Below, in pieces: positions 50,187 to 58,054 of a stretch of 64,000 bases of DNA (its first letter is position 1; each line of letters begins with the position of its first letter). The stretch is taken from the NCBI RefSeq assembly GCF_008312835.1, contig NZ_VSKS01000003.1, positions 496,001 to 560,000 on the forward strand. The letters are read 5' to 3'. A model generated the notes under the pieces. The model saw nothing but the letters and a program-made list of their open reading frames with translations. It did no database searches and had not been told where the DNA came from. Source of the stretch: Streptomyces marokkonensis. Its GTDB lineage: Bacteria > Actinomycetota > Actinomycetes > Streptomycetales > Streptomycetaceae. A program made the position numbers and the translations under genes.

Positions 50187-53012
50187 TTGTCCCCGACCAG
50201 CGAGACCGCGAACGGCGGCCGCCGACTCGTCATCGTCGAGTCGCCTGCCAAGGCGAAGACGATCAAGGGCTATCTGGGCCCCGGCTACATCGTCGAGGCG
50301 AGCGTCGGGCACATTCGCGACCTTCCCAACGGCGCCGCGGAGGTACCCGAGAAGTACACCGGCGAAGTCCGCCGACTCGGTGTGGACGTGGACCACGACT
50401 TCCAGCCGATCTATGTGGTCAACGCGGACAAGCGGGCCCAGGTCAAGAAGCTCAAGGACCTGCTGAAGGAGTCCGACGAGCTCTTCCTCGCCACCGATGA
50501 GGACCGCGAGGGCGAGGCCATCGCGTGGCACCTGCAGGAAGTGCTCAAGCCGAAGATCCCGGTCAAGCGGATGGTCTTCCACGAGATCACCAAGGACGCG
50601 ATCCGCGAGGCCGTGGCCAATCCGCGCCAGCTCAACCAGAAGCTGGTCGACGCCCAGGAGACCCGCCGCATCCTCGACCGTCTCTACGGCTACGAGGTCT
50701 CGCCGGTCCTGTGGAAGAAGGTCATGCCCCGGCTGTCCGCCGGCCGTGTCCAGTCCGTCGCCACCAGGCTGGTCGTGGAGCGGGAACGCGAGCGCATGGC
50801 GTTCCGTTCCGCCGAGTACTGGGACCTCACCGGTACCTTCTCGACCGGCCGTGAGGGGGACCGTACGGACCCCTCGTCGTTGGTCGCGCGCCTGCAGTCC
50901 GTCGACGGGCGGCGGGTCGCGCAGGGCCGCGACTTCGACTCCCTGGGACAGCTGAAGAGCGCGAACACCCTCCACCTCGACGAGGCGAACGCCCGCGCCC
51001 TGGCCGCCGCCCTGGAGAACGCGCGGTTCGCCGTGCGTTCCGTCGAGTCCAAGCCGTACCGCCGCTCGCCGTACGCCCCGTTCCGTACGACGACGCTGCA
51101 GCAGGAGGCGAGCCGCAAGCTCGGCTTCGGCGCGAAGGCCACCATGCAGGTCGCGCAGAAGCTGTACGAGAACGGCTACATCACTTACATGCGTACGGAC
51201 TCGACGACCCTGAGCGAGACGGCGGTGGCCGCCGCCCGCGCCCAGGTCACGCAGCTGTACGGCGCCGACTACCTGCCGCCGCAGCCGCGCACCTACGCGG
51301 GCAAGGTCAAGAACGCGCAGGAGGCGCACGAGGCGATCCGTCCCTCGGGGGACCGTTTCCGCACACCTGCCGAGACCGGGCTGACCGGTGACCAGTTCAA
51401 GCTGTACGAGCTGATCTGGAAGCGGACCGTCGCCTCGCAGATGAAGGACGCCACCGGCAACTCCGTGACCGTGAAGATCGGCGGCACGGCGGCCGACGGC
51501 CGGGACGTCGAGTTCAGCGCGTCCGGCAAGACGATCACCTTCCACGGTTTCCTGAAGGCGTACGTCGAGGGCGCCGACGACCCGAACGCCGAGCTCGACG
51601 ACCGCGAGCGCCGGCTGCCGCAGGTCGCCGAGGGCGACGCCCTGGGCGCCGAGGAGATCACGGTCGACGGGCACGCCACCAAGCCCCCGGCCCGCTACAC
51701 CGAGGCGTCGCTGGTCAAGGAGCTGGAGGAGCGGGAGATCGGCCGCCCGTCGACGTACGCGTCGATCATCGGCACGATCCTCGACCGCGGTTACGTGTTC
51801 AAGAAGGGCACGGCGCTGGTGCCGTCCTTCCTCTCCTTCGCCGTGGTCAACCTGCTGGAGAAGCACTTCGGCCGGCTCGTCGACTACGACTTCACCGCGA
51901 AGATGGAGGACGACCTCGACCGCATCGCGCGCGGTGAGGCGCGGGCGGTGCCGTGGCTGAAGCGCTTCTACTTCGGCGAGGGCACGGGCAACGGCGGCGC
52001 GGCCGAGGCGGGCAACGGCGACGGTGACCACCTCGGCGGTCTCAAGGAGCTGGTGACGGACCTGGGCGCGATCGACGCGCGCGAGGTGTCGTCGTTCCCC
52101 GTGGGCAACGGCATCGTGCTGCGGGTGGGACGCTACGGCCCGTACATCGAGCGCGGCGAGAAGGACACCGAGCAGCACCAGCGCGCCGACATCCCGGACG
52201 ACCTGGCACCCGACGAGCTGACCGTCGAGCTCGCCGAGGAACTGCTCGCCAAGCCGAGCGGTGACTTCGAGCTGGGCACCGACCCGGCGACCGGTCACGC
52301 GATCGTCGCGAAGGACGGCCGCTACGGCCCGTACGTCACCGAGGTGCTCCCCGAGGGCACCCCGAAGACCGGCAAGAACGCGGTCAAGCCGCGGACCGCC
52401 TCCCTCTTCAAGTCGATGTCCCTGGACACGGTGACCCTCGACGACGCGCTGAGGCTGATGTCGCTGCCGCGCGTGGTCGGCGCGGACGCCGAGGGCCAGG
52501 AGATCACCGCGCAGAACGGCCGCTACGGCCCGTACCTGAAGAAGGGCACGGACTCGCGGTCGCTGCAGTCCGAGGAGCAGCTCTTCACGATCACGCTGGA
52601 GGAGGCGCTGGCGATCTACGCCCAGCCCAAGCAGCGCGGTCGGGCCGCGGCCAAGCCGCCGCTGAAGGAACTGGGCACCGACCCGGTCAGCGAGAAGCCG
52701 GTCGTGGTGAAGGACGGCCGCTTCGGCCCGTACGTCACCGACGGCGAGACCAACGCGACCCTGCGCTCCGGCGACAGCGTCGAGACGATCACGCCGGAGC
52801 GCGGGTTCGAACTGCTCGCCGAGAAGCGGGCGAAGGGCCCCGCCAAGAAGACCGCGAAGAAGGCCACCAAGAAGACGGCGGCCAAGAAGGCGCCGGCGAA
52901 GAAGGCGACGGCCGCCAAGAAGACCGCGGCGAAGAAGACGACGGCCGCGAAGACGACGGCGAAGAAGGCCGCCGCCAAGAAGGCGACCGCCTCGAACGGC
53001 GCGGAGGACTGA
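50187..53012 (+). CDS. topA: DNA topoisomerase I
   Basis: The protein has 941 residues. The TOPRIM domain starts LVIVESPAKAKTIKGYLG, with acidic residues in LFLATDEDREGEAIAWHL. The active-site Tyr is in GYITYMRTDSTTLS. C-terminal repeats with GRYGPYV/GRFGPYV (several copies, about 640-860) replace the zinc fingers of E. coli TopA. The last ~60 residues are a Lys/Ala tail (KKTAAKKAPAKKATAAKK) that in Streptomyces TopA increases processivity. It relaxes negative supercoils. TTG 50187 has GGAGAG 10 nt upstream and matches the known N-terminus (SPTSET). Confidence 0.97.
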   Translation: MSPTSETANGGRRLVIVESPAKAKTIKGYLGPGYIVEASVGHIRDLPNGAAEVPEKYTGEVRRLGVDVDHDFQPIYVVNADKRAQVKKLKDLLKESDELFLATDEDREGEAIAWHLQEVLKPKIPVKRMVFHEITKDAIREAVANPRQLNQKLVDAQETRRILDRLYGYEVSPVLWKKVMPRLSAGRVQSVATRLVVERERERMAFRSAEYWDLTGTFSTGREGDRTDPSSLVARLQSVDGRRVAQGRDFDSLGQLKSANTLHLDEANARALAAALENARFAVRSVESKPYRRSPYAPFRTTTLQQEASRKLGFGAKATMQVAQKLYENGYITYMRTDSTTLSETAVAAARAQVTQLYGADYLPPQPRTYAGKVKNAQEAHEAIRPSGDRFRTPAETGLTGDQFKLYELIWKRTVASQMKDATGNSVTVKIGGTAADGRDVEFSASGKTITFHGFLKAYVEGADDPNAELDDRERRLPQVAEGDALGAEEITVDGHATKPPARYTEASLVKELEEREIGRPSTYASIIGTILDRGYVFKKGTALVPSFLSFAVVNLLEKHFGRLVDYDFTAKMEDDLDRIARGEARAVPWLKRFYFGEGTGNGGAAEAGNGDGDHLGGLKELVTDLGAIDAREVSSFPVGNGIVLRVGRYGPYIERGEKDTEQHQRADIPDDLAPDELTVELAEELLAKPSGDFELGTDPATGHAIVAKDGRYGPYVTEVLPEGTPKTGKNAVKPRTASLFKSMSLDTVTLDDALRLMSLPRVVGADAEGQEITAQNGRYGPYLKKGTDSRSLQSEEQLFTITLEEALAIYAQPKQRGRAAAKPPLKELGTDPVSEKPVVVKDGRFGPYVTDGETNATLRSGDSVETITPERGFELLAEKRAKGPAKKTAKKATKKTAAKKAPAKKATAAKKTAAKKTTAAKTTAKKAAAKKATASNGAED

Positions 53013-53025
53013 CCTCTTCCCCGTG

Positions 53026-53090
53026 ACGCCGGGCGGGCTTCGCCCGGCGTTCGGAATGCGAACGCCCCGGCAGCACTCCTGCCGGGGCGT
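53026..53090. terminator. Tandem terminators between topA and the tmk fusion gene
   Basis: First hairpin: ACGCCGGGCG/CGCCCGGCGT (53026-53035 and 53041-53050). Second: ACGCCCCGGCAG/CTGCCGGGGCGT (53062-53073 and 53079-53090). Confidence 0.8.
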
Positions 53091-53134
53091 GTGCATGTCA
53101 GGCGCGTCGCGCCCGTGGTGCCGACGCGGGCCGA

Positions 53135-53140
53135 TAGGCT
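53135..53140 (+). promoter_or_regulatory. -10-like TAGGCT for the tmk fusion gene
   Basis: TAGGCT ends 6 nt before ATG 53147, and a ribosome site is missing. Confidence 0.4.
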
Positions 53141-53146
53141 GAACGC

Positions 53147-56100
53147 ATGACGCGAGCCGAGCAGCCTACGGCCCCTCAACCGGCCCCCGACGATGCCCTT
53201 GTCGCGGACTCCCGCGAGCGTGCCGTCCGCGCCCTGCTGCGCCGACCGCAGCTGAAACGGTTGTGGAGCGCACAACTGGTGGGCGGGGCCGGTGACGTCC
53301 TCGCCCTCCTGGTGCTGGTCCTGCTCGCCCTTCAGGCGGCGGTCGCCGAGGGGGCGTTCGGCGGCGGATACCGGGGCGCCGCGTTCGCAGTGGCGACCGT
53401 TTTCGGGGTGCGCATCCTGGCGACCCTGCTGTTCGGCGCCGTACTCCTCGGCCCGCTCACCTCGCTCACCTCGCAGGACGGGCCGCTGGACCGCCGCTGG
53501 ACCATGGTCGGCGCCGACGGGCTGCGCGCGGCGCTGCTCATCGTGGCGCCGCTGTGGATCGACTGGACACCCGAGAACGCACTGGCCGTCCTTCTCGTCA
53601 CCGCTTTCGTGGCCGGTGTCGCCGAGCGGTTCTGGACGGTGTGCCGGGAGGGCGCCGCGCCCGCGCTGCTGCCCGCGCCGCCCCCGGAGGGCGCGACCGT
53701 GCGGCCGCTGCCCGACCACATGGACGCGCTGCGCCGCCTGTCGCTGCGCACGAACTTCGTCGCGATACCGCTCGCGGCCGTCACGCTCGTCGTCGCGGCC
53801 CTGCTCAACAACCTGCTCGGCACGGGCATCGAATGGTTCGGCGAACACCGGGCCGCCCTCGCCTCCTACGTCGCGGCCGGACTGTTCGCCGCGTCCCTGT
53901 CCGTCGTCACGTTCCTGGAACTGCCCGGCACCCGCACCCCCCGCCCGAGGTCGCCGCTGGAGGGCCTGCGCCGCCCGAAGAGTGCCGCCGGCTCCGACAA
54001 GGGCCGCACGGGCGCGCTGCCGCTCCTGGTGTTCGCCTCCGCTTCCGTCGCCGCCGCGGTGTCGGCCGCCGTCGCCGTGTCGGTGCTGCACGCCAAGGAC
54101 CTGGGCGGCGGCCCGGTGCTCTACGGCCTGCTGGTCGCCGCGCTGACCGGCGGTGTCGTCGTCGGCATCCGTACGGCGCCCGCCCTGCTGCCGGCCCTGT
54201 CGCGGCGCCGGCTGCTCGCGCTCGCCCTCGCCTTCACCGGTGTCGCGCTGCTGGCCGCCGGACTCGTGCCGGACGTCACCAGCGTGCTGCTGGTCATGGC
54301 GCTGGCCGGTACCGGCGCGGGCATCGCCGCCAACACCGGGCACACGCTGCTCGACCAGGAGACCGAGGACCAGCGCCGGGTCCGGACGACCGAGCACCTG
54401 CACGCCGTGGTACGGGTCCTGGTGGCGCTCGGCGCGGTGGCCGCCCCGCTGGTCGCCGCGGCCATCGGACCGCACCGGCTGGAGAACGGCCGGTTCGTCT
54501 TCGCGCACGGCGGTGCCGCGTTCACGCTGATGCTGGTCGGCGCGCTGCTGCTGCCGGTGGCCGCGCTGGTGCTGGCCAAGGTCGACGACCGCTCCGGGGT
54601 GCCGCTGCGGCAGGACCTGCGCGACGCGCTGCTCGGCGGCGACGACCCCGAGCAGACGCCCGCCGCCGCCGGCTTCTTCATCGCCCTCGAGGGCGGCGAC
54701 GGCGCCGGCAAGTCCACCCAGGCCGAGGCCCTCGCCGAGTGGATCCGGGACAAGGGCCACGAGGTCGTCCTCACCCGCGAGCCCGGCGCCACCCCGGTCG
54801 GCAAGCGGCTGCGGTCCATCCTGCTGGACGTCTCCAGCGCCGGACTCTCGCACCGCGCGGAGGCCCTGCTGTACGCCGCGGACCGCGCGGAGCACATCGA
54901 CACCGTCGTACGGCCCGCACTCGAGCGCGGCGCGGTCGTCATCTCCGACCGCTACATCGACTCCTCCGTCGCCTACCAGGGCGCCGGACGCGACCTGTCG
55001 CCGACGGAGATCGCCCGCATCAACCGCTGGGCGACCGACGGCCTCGTCCCGCATCTGACGGTGCTGCTGGACGTGGCGCCGGAGACCGCGCGGGAGCGCT
55101 TCACGGAGGCGCCGGACCGGCTGGAGTCGGAGCCGGCGGAGTTCCACGCGCGCGTGCGGGCCGGATTCCTCACGCTGGCCGCCGCCGACCCCGGCCGCTA
55201 CCTGGTGGTCGACGCCGGTCAGGAACCGGAGTCGGTCACCACGGTGATCCGGCACCGGCTCGACCAGGTGCTGCCGCTGTCCGAGGCCGAGATCCGGGCC
55301 CGCGAGGAAGCACGCCGCAAGGCCGAGGAGGAGGCCCGCCGCAAGGCGGAGGAGGAGGCGGCCCGCAAGGCCGAGGAGGAGCGCCTGGAGCGCGAGCGCC
55401 AGGAGCAGCTGGCGCGGCTGCGCGCCGAGGAGGAGGAGCGCAAGCGGCGCGAGCTGGAGGAGGCGCAGCGGCGCGAGGCCGAACGGCAGGCGGAGGAGGC
55501 CCGGCAGCGCGCCGAGGAAGCGCGCCGGCGTGCCGAGGAGGAGCGTCAGCGGTTGCTCGCCGAGGAGAAGGCGCTCGCCGAGGAGGAGGCCCGCCGCAGG
55601 GCCGAGGAGGAACGCCGGCGCAAGCAGGCCGAGGAGGAGGAGCGGCTGCGCGCCGAGGCCGAGGCACTGCGCATGGAGAAGCAGCGGAAGGCCGAGGAGG
55701 CGCTGCTGCGCGCGGAGGAGGCCCGGCGGCTGGCCGAACGGGCGGCGGCCGCGGCGGAGGCGGGACCGAAGCCGACGGGCGGGCCCGATGCCACACGGCC
55801 CGCCGCCCCCGGGGCGTCCCGGCCGGGAGCCGACGACGCGCTGACCGTGCCGACGCCGGTGGTGACGCCGACGAACGCGTCGGGCGGACCCGTGGACGAG
55901 ACGGCCGTACTGCCGCGGGTGCCGGGCGAGGACGCCGGGCAGCCGTCAGGACGGTCCGGTCCCGCTTCCGAAGCCGAGGTCACGACCGAGCTCCCCAGGC
56001 CGCAGGTCCCGCCGGGTGCGACGGACGAGACGGCGGTACTCCCGCCCGTGCCGCCGGGCGCGGCGGACGAGACCGCCGTGCTCCCGCCGGTACGCGGTGA

Positions 56101-56395
56101 CGAACCGGGGCCCGCGGACCGGGTCCCGCCCGGCTACTTCCAGGACGAGCGCCCGGCGAGCGGACCCGGCGCTCCTGGCGGACCCGGTGGCTCCGACGGC
56201 CCGCAGGACCGTACGCGGGAACTGCCTCAGGTCGACCCCGAGCGCGCGCCGCGCCGGCGCCGGAAGCGCTCCGACTGGGCGGAGGAGACCCCGCTCGACG
56301 ACCTGCCGACCCTGGCCGACGAACTCCTGGGCCCCCACGACGACGAGCACGGCGACGACGACGGCCGGGGCGGCGGCCGGGGCCGGCGGCGCTGA
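53147..56395 (+). CDS. tmk: Three-part protein: MFS-like membrane domain, thymidylate kinase, coiled coil
   Basis: The protein has 1082 residues. Residues ~35-485 carry about 10-12 membrane helices of MFS type (LWSAQLVGGAGDVLALLVLVLLALQ, later VTSVLLVMALAGTGAGIAANTG). Residues ~509-712 are a dTMP kinase: P-loop LEGGDGAGKST with K522, TREPGATPVGKRLR, the DR-x motif ISDRYIDSSVAYQG, and the lid GRDLSPTEI. It phosphorylates dTMP to dTDP. Residues ~713-873 are an Ala/Glu/Arg coiled coil (RRKAEEEARRKAEEEAAR). The rest is disordered, with three DETAVLP repeats and a basic patch (RRRRKRSDW). No other tmk is in the window, so this may be the essential kinase, tied to the membrane. Confidence 0.93.
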   Translation: MTRAEQPTAPQPAPDDALVADSRERAVRALLRRPQLKRLWSAQLVGGAGDVLALLVLVLLALQAAVAEGAFGGGYRGAAFAVATVFGVRILATLLFGAVLLGPLTSLTSQDGPLDRRWTMVGADGLRAALLIVAPLWIDWTPENALAVLLVTAFVAGVAERFWTVCREGAAPALLPAPPPEGATVRPLPDHMDALRRLSLRTNFVAIPLAAVTLVVAALLNNLLGTGIEWFGEHRAALASYVAAGLFAASLSVVTFLELPGTRTPRPRSPLEGLRRPKSAAGSDKGRTGALPLLVFASASVAAAVSAAVAVSVLHAKDLGGGPVLYGLLVAALTGGVVVGIRTAPALLPALSRRRLLALALAFTGVALLAAGLVPDVTSVLLVMALAGTGAGIAANTGHTLLDQETEDQRRVRTTEHLHAVVRVLVALGAVAAPLVAAAIGPHRLENGRFVFAHGGAAFTLMLVGALLLPVAALVLAKVDDRSGVPLRQDLRDALLGGDDPEQTPAAAGFFIALEGGDGAGKSTQAEALAEWIRDKGHEVVLTREPGATPVGKRLRSILLDVSSAGLSHRAEALLYAADRAEHIDTVVRPALERGAVVISDRYIDSSVAYQGAGRDLSPTEIARINRWATDGLVPHLTVLLDVAPETARERFTEAPDRLESEPAEFHARVRAGFLTLAAADPGRYLVVDAGQEPESVTTVIRHRLDQVLPLSEAEIRAREEARRKAEEEARRKAEEEAARKAEEERLERERQEQLARLRAEEEERKRRELEEAQRREAERQAEEARQRAEEARRRAEEERQRLLAEEKALAEEEARRRAEEERRRKQAEEEERLRAEAEALRMEKQRKAEEALLRAEEARRLAERAAAAAEAGPKPTGGPDATRPAAPGASRPGADDALTVPTPVVTPTNASGGPVDETAVLPRVPGEDAGQPSGRSGPASEAEVTTELPRPQVPPGATDETAVLPPVPPGAADETAVLPPVRGDEPGPADRVPPGYFQDERPASGPGAPGGPGGSDGPQDRTRELPQVDPERAPRRRRKRSDWAEETPLDDLPTLADELLGPHDDEHGDDDGRGGGRGRRR

Positions 56396-56400
56396 CCGGC

Positions 56401-56652
56401 CCGGGGCGGTCCGGGGGGCCCGGGGTGGTCCGGGGTGGTCCGGGGCGGTGGCGGACCTCGGCGCGGGGGACCGTGGTGGTCCGGGGCGGTGGCGGACCTC
56501 GGCGCGGGGGACCGTGGTGGTCCGGGGCGGTGGCGGACCTCGGCGCGGGGGACCGCGGTGGTCCGAGAGCGTGGCGGACCTCGGCGCGGGGGACCGCGGC
56601 GGTCCGAGAGCGTGGCGGACCTCGGCGCGGCGGGCCGCTGCGGACCGCGGAA
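56401..56652. repeat. 41-bp tandem repeat (five copies) preceded by short GGTCCGGGG repeats
   Basis: Copies begin at 56448, 56489, 56530, 56571 and 56612 (the last one partial). Each starts GTGGCGGACCTCGGCGCGGG and contains a small inverted repeat, GGACC-N5-GGTCC. Copies 1-2 match exactly and copies 3-4 differ at a few bases. A shorter GGTCCGGGG(T/C) motif repeats just upstream at 56401-56447. Open frames through it are by-products of the repeat. The tract fills most of the 347-nt tmk-holB gap. Confidence 0.9.
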
Positions 56653-56742
56653 CCGGTCGGGTGCGGCCGTTGTCAGTGCCCACCCGCACAATGGGACCCG
56701 TAGGCCAGACGTGACGGACGCGACGGAAGGGAGCGCCGGCCC

Positions 56743-57948
56743 ATGACCGTGTGGGACGACCTCGTCGGGCAGGAACGGGTGAGCGATCAGCTCGCCGCCG
56801 CCGCCCGGGACGCCGACGCGCTCGTCACCGCCGCGGCGGCCGGCACGCCTCCGCCCGAGGCGTCGAAGATGACGCACGCCTGGCTGTTCACCGGCCCGCC
56901 CGGCGCCGGGCGCAACCAGGCGGCGCGTGCCTTCGCCGCCGCCCTCCAGTGCGTCAGCCCCGACCGCGCCCTCGGCGGAGCCCCCGGCTGCGGCTTCTGC
57001 GACGGCTGCCACACCGCGCTGGTCGGCACCCACGCCGACGTCAGCTCGATCGCCGCCGTCGGCTCCCAGATCCTCGTCGAGGTCATGCGCGACACCGTCC
57101 GCAAGTCGTTCACCGCCCCGGCGAACGGCCGCTGGCAGGTGATCCTCGTCGAGGACGCCGAGCGGCTGAACGAGAAGTCCGCCAACGCCGTCCTCAAGGC
57201 CGTCGAGGAGCCCGCCCCCCGCACCGTCTGGCTGCTGTGCGCGCCCTCCATCGAGGACGTCCTGCCGACGATCCGCTCCCGCTGCCGCCACCTCAACCTG
57301 AGCACGCCCTCGGTGGACGCCGTCGCCGACATGCTCGTACGACGGGAGGGCATCGAACCGGACGTCGCCGCCGCCGTCGCCCGCGCCACCCAGGGCCACG
57401 TCGACCGGGCCCGCCGCCTGGCCACCGACCCCGCCGCCCGCGCACGCCGGGCCTCCGTGCTGAAACTGCCCCTGCGGGTCGAGGACGTCGGCGGCGCGCT
57501 CAAGGCCGCCCAGGAACTCGTCGACGCCGCCGCCGAGGACGCCAAGCAGCTCGCCGAGGAGACGGACGGCAAGGAGACCGAGGAGCTGAAGGCGGCGCTC
57601 GGCGCGACCCAGGGCGGACGCCTGCCGCGCGGCACGGCGGGCGTGGTCAAGGATCTGGAGGACATGCAGAAGCGCCGCAGGACCCGTACCCAGCGGGACA
57701 GCCTCGACGTCGCGCTGACCGACCTGACCAGCTTCTACCGCGACGTGCTCGCCCTCCAGCTCGGCTCCCGCGTCGCCATCGCCAACGCGGACGCCGAGGA
57801 CGCGCTGGAGCGCCTGGCCCGCGGCAGCTCGCCGGAGTCCACCCTCCGTCGCATCGAGGCGATCGCGGCGTGCGGCGAGGCCCTGGACCGCAATGTGGCC
57901 CCGTTGCTCGCCGTGGAGGCGATGACGATGGCCCTCAGAGCGGGTTGA
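56743..57948 (+). CDS. holB: DNA polymerase III delta' subunit
   Basis: The protein has 401 residues, AAA+ clamp-loader type. It starts MTVWDDLVGQERVSDQLAAAA; the Walker A position reads TGPPGAGRNQAARAFA, with the Lys-Ser/Thr of an ATP site replaced by Arg-Asn, as expected for the non-hydrolysing delta' subunit. A zinc module holds four Cys (CVSPDRA.., PGCGFCDGCH). VEDAERLNEKSANAVLKAVEEP and SRCRHLNL follow. It helps load the sliding clamp. It lies directly after tmk, the order found in many bacteria (tmk-holB). Confidence 0.95.
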   Translation: MTVWDDLVGQERVSDQLAAAARDADALVTAAAAGTPPPEASKMTHAWLFTGPPGAGRNQAARAFAAALQCVSPDRALGGAPGCGFCDGCHTALVGTHADVSSIAAVGSQILVEVMRDTVRKSFTAPANGRWQVILVEDAERLNEKSANAVLKAVEEPAPRTVWLLCAPSIEDVLPTIRSRCRHLNLSTPSVDAVADMLVRREGIEPDVAAAVARATQGHVDRARRLATDPAARARRASVLKLPLRVEDVGGALKAAQELVDAAAEDAKQLAEETDGKETEELKAALGATQGGRLPRGTAGVVKDLEDMQKRRRTRTQRDSLDVALTDLTSFYRDVLALQLGSRVAIANADAEDALERLARGSSPESTLRRIEAIAACGEALDRNVAPLLAVEAMTMALRAG

Positions 57949-58042
57949 CGACAAGCCGGGCGCGCACCCCTCCGGCCGCTTGACGGGGTAACTCGTACGG
58001 GGCACGGCGTGCGCGCAGAGCACTCTTCTCGTTGCACACAGT

Positions 58043-58048
58043 TACGCT
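58043..58048 (+). promoter_or_regulatory. -10-like TACGCT for the S33 peptidase lipoprotein gene
   Basis: TACGCT ends 6 nt before the ATG at 58055, with no ribosome site. Confidence 0.35.
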
Positions 58049-58054
58049 CGCGGT

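Noticed and set aside
56425-56746. Overlapping open frames in the tmk-holB gap
   Set aside because: They arise from the 41-bp repeat, which has no stops in several frames; the peptides are just repeated G/R/P/W units.
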